Shown: piece after piece, positions 49,064 to 61,495 of the stretch
Layout: every line of letters starts with the position of its first letter
Position numbering within the stretch: the stretch's first letter is position 1
Source: Cryptomeria japonica
Lineage: Eukaryota > Streptophyta > Pinopsida > Cupressales > Cupressaceae
Reading direction: 5' to 3'
Length of the DNA stretch: 64,000 bases
Assembly: GCF_030272615.1 (NCBI RefSeq)
Contig: NC_081414.1
Coordinates: forward strand, 338,252,502-338,316,501
Program-made: the position numbers and the translations under genes
The notes under the pieces: generated by a model
What the model was told of the DNA's origin: nothing
What the model saw: the letters and a program-made list of their open reading frames with translations, nothing else
Databases searched by the model: none

Positions 49064-50592
49064 TGACAACTCAGTGATGAACAGTGAGTACCAAACTGGT
49101 ACTAAGAGGGAGGGGTGAATCAGTACAGACACAACAACTTTTCCTTAACCGATTTGACTGCAAACAGTGCACTTGACAAACAAACACTAATACCAGTCTA
49201 AACTAGATTACTACTGGTTAAACATAATGAGACTATGAAAGACATAAACCGGCAACACTTAGCTTTCCATACAATCTACTCCCTCACTTCCACTTTATCC
49301 TTATGCATAAACAGATAATCTATCATCAGAGATACAATAATTTACTAGAACAACATGATTCACCACTAAACAAGAAATAACAAAACATGACATGAAAGAG
49401 GTATCACACATGACACACATATTTTTCACGTGGAAACCCAATTGGGAAAAACCATGATGGAGATGAATACCCACAAGTTGTTTTTGAACTCTTTAGAAGT
49501 CCACTCTATTAGGAGCCTAGTCCGGTTAAAAATTATTACAATGGGTTCTGTTAGGAACCGATCCTATTAGGGATCACCCGGTTAAGGGATGGCTAGAATA
49601 CCCAGTTAAGGGTTAAACCCTGTTAAAGGTTACCTTATTAGAGGGTTTTATGAGCTCAATGGCTTTGAGTCACCCTGTTAAAGGATTTACAGCAAGCTCA
49701 TTAAAGCTACCCTATTAAGGGATTTTCCAACTGTTAAAGTGATTAGAGATCAACAAGTATTACAATGATCAGGTAATAGCAATCAATGCCAATGCAGATC
49801 CGTTTTAGTTCCTTCCTTCTGCACACACACTTTGCAGGCATCAATTCTCTTATTTGGTCTTGCAAGAATCACATATCTCTGCACTTAGATACACACACAA
49901 CATTTTCCAACAATCTCAACATGTAACACAACATCGACCTTATAGGAAACAGATAGGTTGGTACCATAAACCCTAAACCCTAAACATTTAGGTTGAGCAA
50001 TTCAGTCAGTTCAATCTTGACCATTGAACACTTTGCATTTGAATACAATGGTCTTGAACAGATCTCAAGACATTCTCCATCATTCGTTCTTCACCACTTC
50101 TTGGAGGTGATAACCCATCATGTGTTCTTCACTATTTGTAGGGACTTCGCACATTACTAAGGTAGATAGGATCAATCCCCTTCATGCAAGATCCTTCACG
50201 CACATGAGGCTGATGTGGCAACATGATCTGATCTCCATTACAATGCTAACTCATCACATAATACCATTGATTCAATCACATAGGCTCGAAACACTTCAAC
50301 CAGAAACCCTGAGGCTGGGACTACCAACCGGTAGTCATACCATATTAAACCTTGATAGAAAACATTCCATATACCGGTTCACTTGGACAACATACCACTT
50401 CACCTTTTGCACATATACTAGTTCACAACATTATACCGGTTCACTTTGCCAGTTGCTTAACTTCAATTAATCAGTTCACACTTCAACATATTACCAGTTC
50501 ACTCTTCAGCATATTACCGGTTCACTCTTCAGCATATTAACATCAATGACAACACAATATCATCATGTCAACATACTGCACATATGCCAACA
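49064..50592 (-). repeat. 3' LTR of the copia element (1,529 bp)
   Basis: Plus strand TGACAACTCAGTGATG...ATATGCCAACA. It contains clustered copies of CCGGTTCACTCTTCAGCATATTA (50460-50540) and of GTTAAAGGG-like words (49560-49740). Confidence 0.93.
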
Positions 50593-50606
50593 ATCTCCCC
50601 CTTTGG
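50593..50606 (-). other. Terminal polypurine tract of the copia element
   Basis: Minus strand CCAAAGGGGGAGATT abuts the LTR start TGTTGGCATATG. A second tract, TCAAAGGGGGAGAATA, lies at about 50689-50704. Confidence 0.8.
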
Positions 50607-50837
50607 CATTGATGGCAATATACAAACATATATCTCTTTCTACATCACATCTTCTCCTTAATACTGTAGATATCTTCTCCACTTCACATATTCTCCCCCT
50701 TTGACAACAATGCCAAAGTGGAGGCACGAGCTTCCCTATTCCACTATGATGCTCCCCGTGAGGAGTAGCATCCTTCAACACATCAATCCTGAAAAGATAT
50801 AGCAAAGTAAGATACGATTGATGTGGAGCACAAACCT

Positions 50838-52400
50838 TTAGTTTACCTCTTGAAGGGGCAGCACCCCTAATTCACCTCTTAGATAGGTAAAAGTAGCCTT
50901 TGGTAGAGGCTTGGTGAATATGTCTGCTAACTGCTCCTTACTGGAAACATGTTCCAATACCATCTCTTTGTTCTAAACCTTTTCCCTCAAGAAATGATAC
51001 TTGAGTTCAAAGTTCTTGGTTCTAACATGTAAAACTGGATTCTTGGAGATGTTAATTGCACTTGTATTGTCACAAAATATACTTACCAGGTTAGATACAG
51101 GAACTTTGAAGCCATTCAATACATGCTTCATCCAAATAGTCTGGGTGTAGTTCATAAAAGTTGTAACATACTTTGCTTCTGTTGTAGACTGAGAGATACA
51201 ACTCTACTTTTTACTCATCCATGAGACCAGTCTACCACCGAGAAAGAATGCACCATTGGTTGTGCTCTTCCAATCATCCACATTACTAGCCCAATCAGCA
51301 TCTGTGAACACTTTTAGGTTAAAATCATCATTGTATGGATACCATAATCCATAGTCAATAGTTCCCTTCAGATATCTAAGAATCTGCTTGATTGCTACCA
51401 AGTGGGATTCTCTAGGGCTTTTCTGAAACCAAGTGGTAATACCCACTACATGTGCAATGTCCGGTCTGCTATGCACTACATAATGCAACTTACCAATCAT
51501 TGATCAGTATTCCTTCTCATTTACCAATGCTGAATCATCCTCTTTTGATAGTTTACAACTGGTCACCATTGGTGTACCAACCGGTTTGCTGTCTTCCATG
51601 CCAAAGGTCTTCAACACCTCTTTGACATACTTGGACTGAGTAATAAAGATTCCATCTTTCATTTGCTAAATTTGCAGTCCAATGAAGAACTTAATCTCCC
51701 CTATGAGTGATATCTCAAATTCCTTTTTCATCTCATCTGCAAAGTCATGACTCATCTTGTCATCTCCACCAAAGATTATGTCATCGACAAATACTTCATA
51801 GATCAAAATCTGATCTCCTTCTTATTTCAAGTAGATATTGTTATCTTCACTTGTTCTTTCAAATCCAATCTTCACAAGATGGGAGTGCAAGCGTTCATAC
51901 CATGCTCTAGGTGCCTGCTTCAGTCCATACAAGGCTTTATGTAGCCTACACACCATGTCACTGTCTTCTGATAGGGAAAACCCATCTGGTTTCTCTATAT
52001 ACACCTCCTCTTCAAGAATTCCATTTAGAAATGCAAATTTTACATCCATTTGGTATACCTTGAATCCTTTAAAAGCTACATATGCAAGAAGCATACAAAC
52101 TCCTTCCAATCTTGCTACTGGAGAAAAGGTTTCTCCATAGTCTTCTCCTTCTTCTTGGGCATATCCTTTACATATTAGTCTGGCTTTGTTCCTTACCATT
52201 GTGCCATCCTCATTCAGTTTATTTTTGAAGACCCATTTGGTTCCAATGACATTTTTATGCTCCGATCCAGGTACCAAAGACCATGTACCATTCTTTTCTA
52301 TCTGATCAAGTTCCTCTTCCATTGCCTTGATCTAGTCTTCATCTTTATGTGCCTCTTTGAATGATTTAGGCTCAAATTCAGAGATCATACATGAGTTTTC
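50838..52400 (-). pseudogene. Copia reverse transcriptase and RNase H
   Basis: RT begins near [18 protein letters not shown] (about 52320). It carries [34 protein letters not shown] (first catalytic Asp), [17 protein letters not shown], and FVDDIIFGG (about 51780, the YVDD variant). RNase H shows FTDADWAS, TEAKYV and IFCDNTSAI. The frame ends in LPLQEVN and TAA at 50838-50840. Stops at 52332-52334 (Trp expected), 51822-51824, 51666-51668 (Gln), 51504-51506 (Arg), 51204-51206 (Gln) and 50973-50975 (Gln) break it. No frameshift is seen, so it is the best-preserved pol segment in the window. Confidence 0.92.
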
Positions 52401-53107
52401 TCTGACCTTTCTTCTTGTAAGAATTCCTACATCTTTGTCTCCTATGATCTACTTTGGATCATGATTGAGTTTTACATACCTAGGTATATTCTTAACAGAT
52501 TCCTCTTGCTTTTCTTCTTCATCCTCATCTTCATCAGCATCAACATCAGCATCCACCGATGTAGGATCACAATTACTGGTACTGGGCTGATTTGCAAACA
52601 GTTCCCAGAAGGTTACTACCAATTCAACTCCTACATGCTCTCTTCCAGTTTCCTTAGGTTTCTCAGAGTTTTCATCAACCCTAACATTGATACTTTCAAC
52701 AATTCTTTGAGTCCTATTGTTGAAACATTTGAGAGATTTACTCTTGGTGGAATATCCTAAGAATATTCCCCCATCATATGATGTTCACTCCTCTTGATAT
52801 AAAATTTTCTACCAAACACTCTAAAGGAGATTACTACTGGTGTCTTATCGGTCCAGTACTTATAAGGAGTCTTATCCTTTCCTTTCTTGATGAGTACCCG
52901 GTTCATTGTGTAGATTGCAATGCTCACTGCTTCTCTCCAAAAGGTGTGAGCAACCTTTCCTTGGATCAACATAGTTCTAGCGGCTTCAACCACAATCCGA
53001 TTGTTTCTTTTTTCTATGCCATTCTGCTATGGAGTCCGGGGGCCAGACAGTTGCCTCTTGATGCCATTCTCTTCACAGTATTTTTTGAATTCACTAGAAG
53101 TGAATTC
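52401..53107 (-). pseudogene. Copia integrase, C-terminal half
   Basis: Continues the core after the inserted solo LTR: SSEFKKYCEENGIKRQLSGP, then QNGIEKRNNRIVVEAAR, which holds the likely catalytic Glu one residue off the usual spacing. AHTFWREAVSIAIYTMNR and GIFLGYSTKSK-like text follow (frame change near 52757), then an acidic linker to RT (DVDADEDEDEEEKQEES, about 52510). A TAG at 53027-53029 replaces an expected Gln. Confidence 0.88.
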
Positions 53108-53749
53108 TGTGAGATTCTGCAAGAACTGAGAATCGAGCCAAGATCTGATGTCGGTTGTAGATCACATGCAACTCCTCACACAACGGATGATCGAAGATCA
53201 AAATATCTGAATGAAGATAATTTCAGTATGAGAGAGAAATAGAGACAAAGAAGAGAATTTGGAGAAGACTCTCACCGAGCTATCACTTCACCTGCTTGAC
53301 TAGTGAAGGTGAGAGTATAGTGCTTATTATATAGAAAAATATAAGCATATACATCCGAGGGGTGCATTAACTCCTATTTCCCATAAAAAGTGGGAGGTTT
53401 TACCTTCTTGGTAAATGCCAAAACATGTGGCATAACCTCCTTACATGAAGACAAAAAAAGAGTTGAGAAAGTTGGCACATAAGGCCAAAAGAGGGTGTGA
53501 AACCCAACTACCCCATAACCCACTTAGGAAATGTCAAAATAGTGGTTATGAGAAGTGGCACAACAAGCCAAAAGAGGGTGTGTAACTCAACTACCCATGT
53601 GAGGTGGAGAGTTACACATGTAGCTGAAGTATTTCACCACGTGTCCTCATATAAACCACTCCTATTAACCTAAGCAAGCTTAAATAATATATGTGTAGGA
53701 AAAAATAAATATCCCCTAACATAAGGAAAATAAAAAACCTACACTAACA
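53108..53749 (-). mobile_element. Solo LTR, 642 bp, inside the copia integrase
   Basis: Plus strand TGTGAGATTCTGC...CACTAACA, flanked by a perfect 5-bp duplication AATTC (53103-53107, 53750-53754). Removing it and one AATTC rejoins the integrase after TDQGGEF with SSEFKKYCEENG. It belongs to a different family from the other LTRs here. It is the innermost layer of the nest. Confidence 0.92.
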
Positions 53750-53754
53750 AATTC

Positions 53755-54690
53755 TCCTCCTTGATCAGTTCTAAGGCATTTGATTCTTCTACTGCTTTCC
53801 TTTTCTACCAGTGCTCTGAAAGCTTTGAACTTTCCAAAGGCTTCAGACTTGTCCTTCAAGAATGTGACCCACATCATTCTTGAGCAATCATCTATAAGAA
53901 TCATAAAATACCTATCTCCCTGCACACTCCTAGTTTTCATAGGACCACACAAATCAATATGCACAAGATCAAGTAAATTGTCTGCAGTGAAAGATTTACC
54001 TTTGAAAGTTGAGGAAGACATTTTCCCCAGTTGACACTCTCTGCACAAAGGATTTTTCGGTTTTCTTAGGCAATCCTCTAACTACCTTGATCTTACTGGC
54101 CTTCATAATATTGTCAAAGTTTACATGGCAGAGTCTCCTATGCCATATCCAGCTATCCTCAAACTTAGCCATAAGACATGTACTAACATTAGCATTTAGC
54201 TGAAATAGGTTACCATTGGTCTGCATACCGGTAGCCATCAGTTCACCACTCTTTCCTTTGATTTTGCACACTCCATTTTTGAATTCCAGAGTGAGTCCAT
54301 TATTATTTAGTTGAGCAACACTCAAAAGGTTGTGCCTTAGACCTTCTACCCAATACACATTGTCAGCACTGCTTCTTCCATTCAGAGAGATGGACCCTCT
54401 ACCTTTTACCATACATGGTGCATCATTACCAAAATGAACAGCACCACCATCATACACTTCTAGAGATAGAAACTTACTCTAGTCACTAGTCATATGGTGA
54501 GAATAGCCACTGTCAATAATCCACTCATTGGAATTATCAAAGTGGGTGATAAGAGCCTTCATGTCTAACACATCTTCCTTGACTGCTACAAACACAATAT
54601 CTTCATTTTCTTCATCTTTTGATTCCTCATTAGTGACACCTTCATCAACTACTACAAAACAGTTTCTCTGGTTTCCTCCTTTGAACTTCT
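53755..54690 (-). pseudogene. Copia protease, pre-integrase and integrase N-terminal half
   Basis: The protease site WIIDSGYSHHMTSD is at about 54520-54480, followed by TAG at 54479-54481 (Gln expected). VYWVEGLRHNLLSVAQL is the conserved protease end. The pre-integrase zinc part has WHRRLCHVNFDNIM and CRECQLGKM. The core has DLVHIDLCGPM (first Asp) and CLRTDQGGEF (second Asp, about 53760), just before the inserted solo LTR. A frameshift lies near 54020 between KKTEKSF and the CRECQLGKM part. Confidence 0.9.
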
Positions 54691-55559
54691 TGAACTTTTC
54701 CGATTTGTCCTTGCTATCACCATTAGGACATTTTACAGCAATGTGTCCTATCTGGTTACAAGAAAAGCATTTCAAAGGGAGCTTGCCTCTGTATTTACTG
54801 ATTCCCTTAGAAAGTCTCTTGGCAAGAAGAGCTTAAAATTCCATCAGGATCTCCTCATCATCCATTTCTCTATTGTGTCTTGGTTCACCACCAGTACTAG
54901 CTTCTTTGCCTTTTTCTAGATGGTGTAGCAAATGCTCTGAAGGCTGATTCAGTCTTCTGAATACTACCATCATAATTATTTAGCTCATAAGTTGTTATCT
55001 TTGCAATGATGGAGTCCAGGGATGCCTTTGTCTTGTCTATAGACCTCAACTCCTAAATAGCTACAACCCTTATTGCATAAACCGATAATAAGGATCTCAA
55101 AACTTTGCTAACAACAATGGAATCTTCCATTTTACCACCTACACACTTGATATCTCCAACAATAGTTTTGATTCTTATTCCATATTGTTGAATGATCTCT
55201 CCTTCAACCATCTGCATGTCTTCAAACTTTCCCCTAAGGCTTTCTTCCTTAGCTTGTTTCATATGCTCATCACCGCCATAGATATTCTCAAGGGCATCCC
55301 ATACTTCTTTGGGATTCTCTTTGTTTTGAACATCAATAAACTCAATGTCAGATAAACTACTAATTAGGGCTTCCATGACTTGCCCATTCTCCTAAATCTC
55401 TCTCTTTTGGTCATCGGTGAGAGTACCGGTAGGGATAACATAAGCATTCTCAACATAGCTCCAATGTTGAGCACCCATCCTTCTGATGGATATCTTCATT
55501 TTGTCCTTCCATATTTTAAAGTTATCTCTGTTGAACTTTGGACCTTCCCTCTTCATCAT
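54691..55559 (-). pseudogene. Copia gag
   Basis: I place the start at the Met-Met at 55559, about 50 bases after the primer site. KFNRDNFKIWKDKMKISIRR is the typical copia Gag opening. EVWDALENIYGGDEHMKQAK, LRGKFEDMQMVEGEII and VVSKVLRSLLSVYA follow. The zinc knuckle CFSCNQIGHIAVKC lies at about 54769-54728. Stops near 55395, 55055 and 54833 fit Gln codons; a shift occurs near 54930. Confidence 0.88.
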
Positions 55560-55612
55560 TACAATAGGATATTTCCCTCAAGTGGTTAAGCTTACAACAC
55601 AGAGGACCTGGA

Positions 55613-55628
55613 GGATGCTCTGATACCA
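55613..55628 (-). other. Primer-binding site (initiator tRNA-Met type)
   Basis: Minus strand TGGTATCAGAGCATCC, two bases from the LTR edge. Confidence 0.9.
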
Positions 55629-55630
55629 AT

Positions 55631-57160
55631 TGATAACTCAATGATGAATAGTGAGTACCAAACCAGTACTGAGAGGGGGGGTGAATCGGTACAGACACAA
55701 CAACTTTTCCTTAACCGATTTGACTGCAAACAGTGCACTTGACAAACAAACACTAATACCAGTCTAAACTAGATTACTACTGGTTAAACATAATGAGACT
55801 ATGAAAGACATAAACCGGCAACACTTAGCTTTCCATACAATCTACTCCCTCGCTTCCACTTTATCCTTATGCATAAATAGATAATGTATCATCAGAGATA
55901 CAATAATTTACTAGAACAACATGATTCACCACTAAACAGGAAATAACAAAACATCACATGAAAGAGGCATCACACATGACACACATATGTTTCACATGGA
56001 AACCCAACTAGGAAAAACCACGGTGGGGATGAATACCCACGAGCTATTTTTGAACTCTTTAGAAGTCTTCTCTATTAGGAGCCTAGTCTGGTTAAAGACT
56101 ATTACAACAAGTTCTATTAGGAACCGATCCTTTTAGGGATCACCCGGTTAAGGGATGGCTAGATTACCCGGTTAAGGGTTAAACCCTGTTAAAGGTTACC
56201 TTGTTAGAGGATTTTATGATCTCAATGGCTTTGAGTCACCCTGTTAAAGGATTTTGCAGCAAGCTGGTTAAAGCTACCCTGTTAAGGGATTTTCCAACTA
56301 TTGAAGTGATTAGAGATCAATAGGTATTACAATGATCTAGTAATACCACTCAATGCCAATGTAGATCCATTTTAGTTCCTTCCTTTTGCACACACTTTGC
56401 AAGTATCGATTCTCTTATTTGGTCTAGCAAGAATCACGTATCTCTGCACTTAGATACACACACAATATTTGCCAACAATCTCAACATGTAACACAACATT
56501 GACCTTATAGGAAACAGATAGGTCGGTAGCATAAACCCTAAACCCTAAACATTTAGGTTGAGAAATTCAGTCGGTTCAATCCTAACCATTGAACACTTTG
56601 CATTTGAATACAACGGTCTTGAATAGATCTCAAGACATTCTCCATCTTTCGTTCTTCACCGCTTCTTGGAGGCGATAACCCATCACACGTTCTTCACTGT
56701 TTGTAGGGACTTTGCACATTCCCAAGGTAGATAGTATCAATCCCCTTCATGCAAGATCCTTCACGCACATGAGGCTGATGTGGCAAGATGATCTGATCTT
56801 TATTACAATGCTAACTCATCACATAATGCCATCGATTGAATCACATAGGCTCGAAACACTTCAACCAAAAACCCTGAGGCTGGGACTACCAACCAGTAGT
56901 CATACCATATTAAACCTTGATAGAAAACATTCCATATACCGATTCACTTGGATAAACATACCGCTTCACTTTTTTCACATATACCGGTTCACAACATTAT
57001 ACTGGTTCACTTTGCCAGTTGCTTAACTTCAATAAACCGGTTCACTCTTCAACATATTATTGGTTCACTCTTTAGCATATTACCGGTTCACTCTTCACCA
57101 TATTGACATCAATGACAACACAATATCATCATGTCAACATACTCCACACATATGCCAACA
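55631..57160 (-). repeat. 5' LTR of the copia element (1,530 bp)
   Basis: Plus strand TGATAACTCAATGATG...ATATGCCAACA; pair of 49064-50592. Confidence 0.93.
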
Positions 57161-57236
57161 AAGTTATATTTGGGTTGAAATTAATAGACAATTGATTCAC
57201 CCCCCCCCCCCTCTCAGTTGCCTCTAGGTCCTAACA

Positions 57237-58383
57237 GGTCCCTCTCTCAATCTCATTTCTAGATCTAGCTTACTGTGTTGGGCTTTGTTAGAGAATTTTA
57301 ATAATTAGTTATGCTTTTTTGCTTAAGTTTACTTAGTTGTTCTTATAGTAGCTTAAGTTCTCTTAGTTGTGCTTCTCTTTTAGTTAGAGTTGAGATTTTT
57401 TTAGCTTATGATGCTTGCACTTTACTTCTCCTAATTATAGCTTAGAGAATCCTTTTACTTCCTATAAAGCATGTCATTGTGCATTGTAATATTAATTCTG
57501 CAATCCTTTCTTTTGAGGAATATGGCATATTTTTCTTGCTACTCTTTGTTTGTAAAAGGTGTTCTTGTTTTTTGTTTGATCTTCTAGGCTTGTGTTGCAA
57601 AATTCAACATGGTATCAAAGTTCAATCTTTACTTCAACATGGTCTTAGAGCATGGATTCAACAAACCCCATTTCGAGCGTTGAGAGTTTCTTTTCTCAGA
57701 AATATTTAGGGTCACTAGGTTTGCCTTCTTGTGTCAATTTGGAAGTGGATAATTTTTTATCATCTTTTGGAGAAAAATGGGCATTTGATTTTTTTAGAAA
57801 TTTTCCATTTTAAATTTTTTTCTATTTTTGGAAAGTTTCCATTTTCAAAGAGTTTCTATTTTTGGAACCATTTAATTCTTCCATCCCTAATTCACATGTA
57901 GTTGGTTTTTTTTCCATAAGTAGGTCATACAAAGTCAAAATCATACAAACAAGATATCATTGGAAATCTAGTTCTGACACTGATCTGGTGGTGCTAGTAT
58001 TTTGTCAAATTTTGCTCCATTTTTTTGTACCAAGTCTAAGAAGTTAGAAGTCTAGCTTTGCGCTTCCAAGGCCATATCTTGCACATTTAGACTTCATTTT
58101 CTAAAAACCAAATATCGTTGGAAAGGGGGTTTAGTGCTCTATCTAGATCTGCTGCTATTGTTTCCATATCTTATCTCATGTATTTTTTATTCAATCTTTT
58201 TACATATGGTTTTTAGGGAGTTTGCACATTCTGTTGTGCCTTATTTTGTGCATGTACTATATCATAAAGTACTATGGGGAGATGTGTAGTGCCTTTTCTT
58301 TTTCCAACTTTGTCTAGTGAGTGTCCCTCTATGACAACATCGAATCCTATAGATTCATGTCCAATGAGTGTGTGCATTGGTTG
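57237..58383 (+). other. No gene; possible old copia LTR end with mutated primer site at 57610
   Basis: TGGTATCAAAGTTC at 57610-57623 is close to the tRNA-iMet primer site and follows CAAAATTCAACA, which looks like an LTR end. The preceding 300 bases (repeated TTAGTTGTGCTT-like text) could be an old LTR. No partner copy is in the window. The rest is unassigned. Confidence 0.3.
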
Positions 58384-59588
58384 TGAAGCAAGGGAAAACC
58401 AAAGCAAGGTTAGATGGTTAGTTTAAACCCAAATAAAAATTAAAAACCAAATAAATTATAAAACAAGCATCTTATACCTTGCAAGAGAGAGTTATCTCAT
58501 GTCCTCCGATTGAGCTATTGGTGAAGCCAAGGATGCGCCCCTCCTTAACTTATTTTGATTAGCTCCTTGATTGGGATGTGGATTTCTCTCCACACACAAC
58601 AAGATTGGTTGGATTTGGATTGGATTTGAATGATGATGGATATGGATTAGATGAGAGAAGATTTGGGCATTATGATGGCGTGATGGATGATTTTGGATTT
58701 CAAATTAACAACATAAGATTAGATGAGAAGTAGATCAAGGGATCAAATGGATAGCATAAGAATGTATGGAAAGTGGATGATTTGTGAGGAGAAGAGACTC
58801 CAATTTATAGATTGGAGGAGGCCAAAATGAAGGGCCAAGATTGATTTTGGGATGAAGGGTTGAGATCAATTTGAGAGGGAGCACATGGATTGAGAGGACA
58901 AGGTGTGGGATTTAAGAGATGTGCCATAAAGGCATTTCTTGTCTCCACACCCCTCAAGGTTCATGGGGAAGATCTCCCAAGTACATTGGGAAGAGAAAAA
59001 AGGAATATAAAATTCCTTGGGGGGAGGGAGGTGGAATTAAAAATTCCAAAATAAGAGGATGTGTGGGAAGACTAAATGGATAAAGGAATTAAAAATTCTT
59101 TGGGAAGAGGATTCATGGGGAAATTCAAAGAATTTGAATTTGTTTGAAAGGATCAAGGTGATTAGAAATGTGCATATGTTTAAGGGGATTGATTAGGTGG
59201 CTTAATGAGTGATTAGAGTGCAAGTGGGAAACTTAGGAGTATGTGACATGAGAAAGAATGAGTGAATGAATATAAAATTGGAGAATAATGATAAGTATGA
59301 TTAAGGAAGAATTAATTAGGCTAAGTGGAGATTAGGGAAAGTGATTTGTAGGAATCACTTTAGTTAGGTTAATTAATTAAAATTAATTAACTAAGTGGAT
59401 TTTAGAAGAAATAATGGTTGAGGTGACTTTGGAAGAATGGGGAAATAATTAATTAATTGATAAATTAATTATTGGACTATAGTGATAAGATTTATTAAAA
59501 TTGATTTAATTAACCTTAAGAAGAAGGGAATTGACACAATTAAACTGTTTAATTATATTGACAAGGTTAAATTAATTTTAGGTGTCTA
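58384..59588 (-). repeat. 3' LTR of the pol-less gypsy-type element (about 1.2 kb)
   Basis: Left edge TGAAGCAAGG at 58384 is shared with 63727. Right edge is placed just before the pyrimidine tract TTTTGCCTCTCTTT at 59591-59604; the last bases read GTGTCTA rather than a clean CA. A minus-strand TATA box CTATAAAT lies at 58803-58810. Confidence 0.75.
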
Positions 59589-61100
59589 AATTTTGCCTCT
59601 CTTTGATATAGCATCATGAAGTGATGTTATATCAAAGAATAAAATATAGTGGATGGAAAGAATAAGGACTAGTAGCATGATGCCCCATTCATAGGTGAAA
59701 TGAGGAAGGATGACAAGGAGGTAGTGGTATGCCCCCTTGAGAGTAAATGCAGGTTCCAAGAACATGGGTGTGCTCTCAAAATAAATAGGAGGACTAGATA
59801 ATGAAAAGATGAAGATGATGAAGGGGGAGTGAATGAATAAATTGGAGTCTCCAAGATAAATGGGTGAAATGGGATGAATGAATTAAATGGAGTGGATAAT
59901 ATTTCTTGTTGTGTAAACGTGGAGAGCAAACCTAGTTTTGATATTGCCACATATTATCCACACATTGATTATAGGAATTAGGATGTTTTGAATATCTGAG
60001 GCGTGGACTAGACTCTCAAACAATAGATATCTCTATGTACATAGGCTCGCAAACATCGATGATGATGTAAATGAGAGACTATAGGATCATACAAGAGAAA
60101 CCATCAAGCACGCCATACCACAAAAATAATGCTCCATTATACAGCAACCAAGATATGCTGAGATATAGGATGATCAGGGCAGCCCTAAACAAGTATAGTC
60201 CTGGGACACAAGATGAAAATCAAAGTGACAAGCTCAATAATGACATCTCTTGCCAAGAGTGGGACATGAATTTAGTTAGGATGCCAGACATAGGAAGGAT
60301 ACATCCCGATGGGTAGGAAGATGGATTTGGATAAATTGTCAGACATGGGAAGGATGCATCCCGATGGGCAGGGTACAAATAGATTGATAGATGCAAGAGA
60401 CAAGATGATGTGAAGGATTCCTAGGTGAGAGGATTGATGCTTGGATTTGATTAACATAGTATGGATGGGTGTTTGGATATGATACAAATAGAGGATAATG
60501 GATATGGATAATGCAGATGGTAGGATAGCATGGATGAAGCTTTCCCCCAAGTGTAGAGTGCAAGAAGATGGGGAGACTACACATGATGCTTGTTTTAGGC
60601 ATCTAGTTCCATGGATAGTATATATGCTATAATAGAGCGAGAAGGATAAGAGATGCGAAATGAACTGGGATTGACTTGGTAAATGGGCTAGGATGGGAGA
60701 CATGGATAGGTGAAAGTTGGATAATTTTGAGTGATGTATGAGCTAGATGTGGATGATTGATAGGGTGATCCATGAACTTCCATGAGAATTTCTCATACCA
60801 AGCTTTGAAGTTTGGATGTGGATTTGGGTAGCCATGTGACCTCAAAATGCTGAGAATGGGGGGGATAAGTTGGGATTGGATAGACTTGATTTAAAAAAAG
60901 TAATGAGATGATGTTCGATGAAGATGAGGACTAGGACTTAGAAACTTTAGATTGGATTGATGGATTGATTTGATTTGATTTGATTTGCTTTCGAGTTGAA
61001 TTTGATTAGATTGGATTGGTCCTTGGGTTGGGAAAAGATTGATTTGGATTAAAATGAAACCTTTGCCCTTGGATTAGGACTTAAGTGAGGCATGAAAGGA
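59589..61100. other. Element interior, no gene seen
   Basis: Begins with the purine tract. A 57-bp tandem pair (AGACATAGGAAGGATACATC, then AGACATGGGAAGGATGCATC) lies at about 60281-60371. TTGATTTGATTTGATTTG runs occur near 60970. No coding support. Confidence 0.5.
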
Positions 61101-61495
61101 TCCAAATGATTAAACCTTCTTCTACTTAGGGTGGAATTGCATGCCTAAGCAAAATAGGGAAAAAGCATCCAAATGAATAAGCCTTCTTCTACTTAGGGTG
61201 GACTTGTGTGCCTAAGAAAAATAAGGAAAAGGATCCAAATGATTAAGCCTTCTTCTACTTAGGGTGGGCTTGCGTGCCTAAGAAAAATAGGGAAAAGGAT
61301 CCAAATGATTAAGCCTTCTTCTACTTAGGGTGGACTGCCTAAGTAAAATAGGGCAAAAGGATCCAAATGATTAAGCCTTCTTCTACTTAGGGTGAACTTG
61401 CGTGCCTAAGAAAAATAGGGTAAAAGGATCCAAATGATTAAGCCTTCTTCTACTTAGGGTGGATTTGTGTGCCTAAGAAAAATAGGGCAAAAGGA
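61101..61495. repeat. Tandem repeat, six units of 62-67 bp
   Basis: Units start TCCAAATGATTAAGCC at about 61101, 61168, 61234, 61300, 61362 and 61429. Each contains TTCTTCTACTTAGGGTGGA and GTGCCTAAGAAAAATAGGG. The units are highly similar, so the array is young or homogenised. Confidence 0.9.

Larger units (their letters stand above)
49064..57160 (-). mobile_element. Full-length Ty1/copia element (SIRE-like ends), 8,097 bp
   Basis: LTRs 49064-50592 and 55631-57160 are about 1.53 kb each. Flanks are a perfect 5-bp target duplication, AAGTT (49059-49063, 57161-57165). Minus-strand order is primer site, gag, protease, integrase, RT, RNase H, purine tract: the copia order. It carries all domains, but with stops and a 642-bp solo LTR in the integrase. 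The total includes that insertion. A few percent difference between its LTRs, mostly transitions, suggests moderate age. Confidence 0.95.
48087..57236 (+). mobile_element. Solo LTR (same family as 23165-24217) split by a copia element
   Basis: The first part, 48087-49063, starts TGTTGGTATT; the last part, 57166-57236, ends GGTCCTAACA. Together they give about 1,048 bp, close to the 1,053-bp solo LTR at 23165-24217, whose reverse complement aligns across the junction. Flanks AGTCC (48082-48086) and GGTCC (57237-57241) form a 5-bp target duplication with one change. The left part contains TATATATGTA at 48571-48580, a GAGCTCTAGGCAGTTGGCC block at about 48829, and the GTGGTTTTTCCCC...GGGTTTCC block at about 48928. 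Confidence 0.85.

Noticed and set aside
57479-57709. Plus-strand reading frame of 76 codons
   Set aside because: It spans a probable old LTR end and mutated primer site and shows no protein features.
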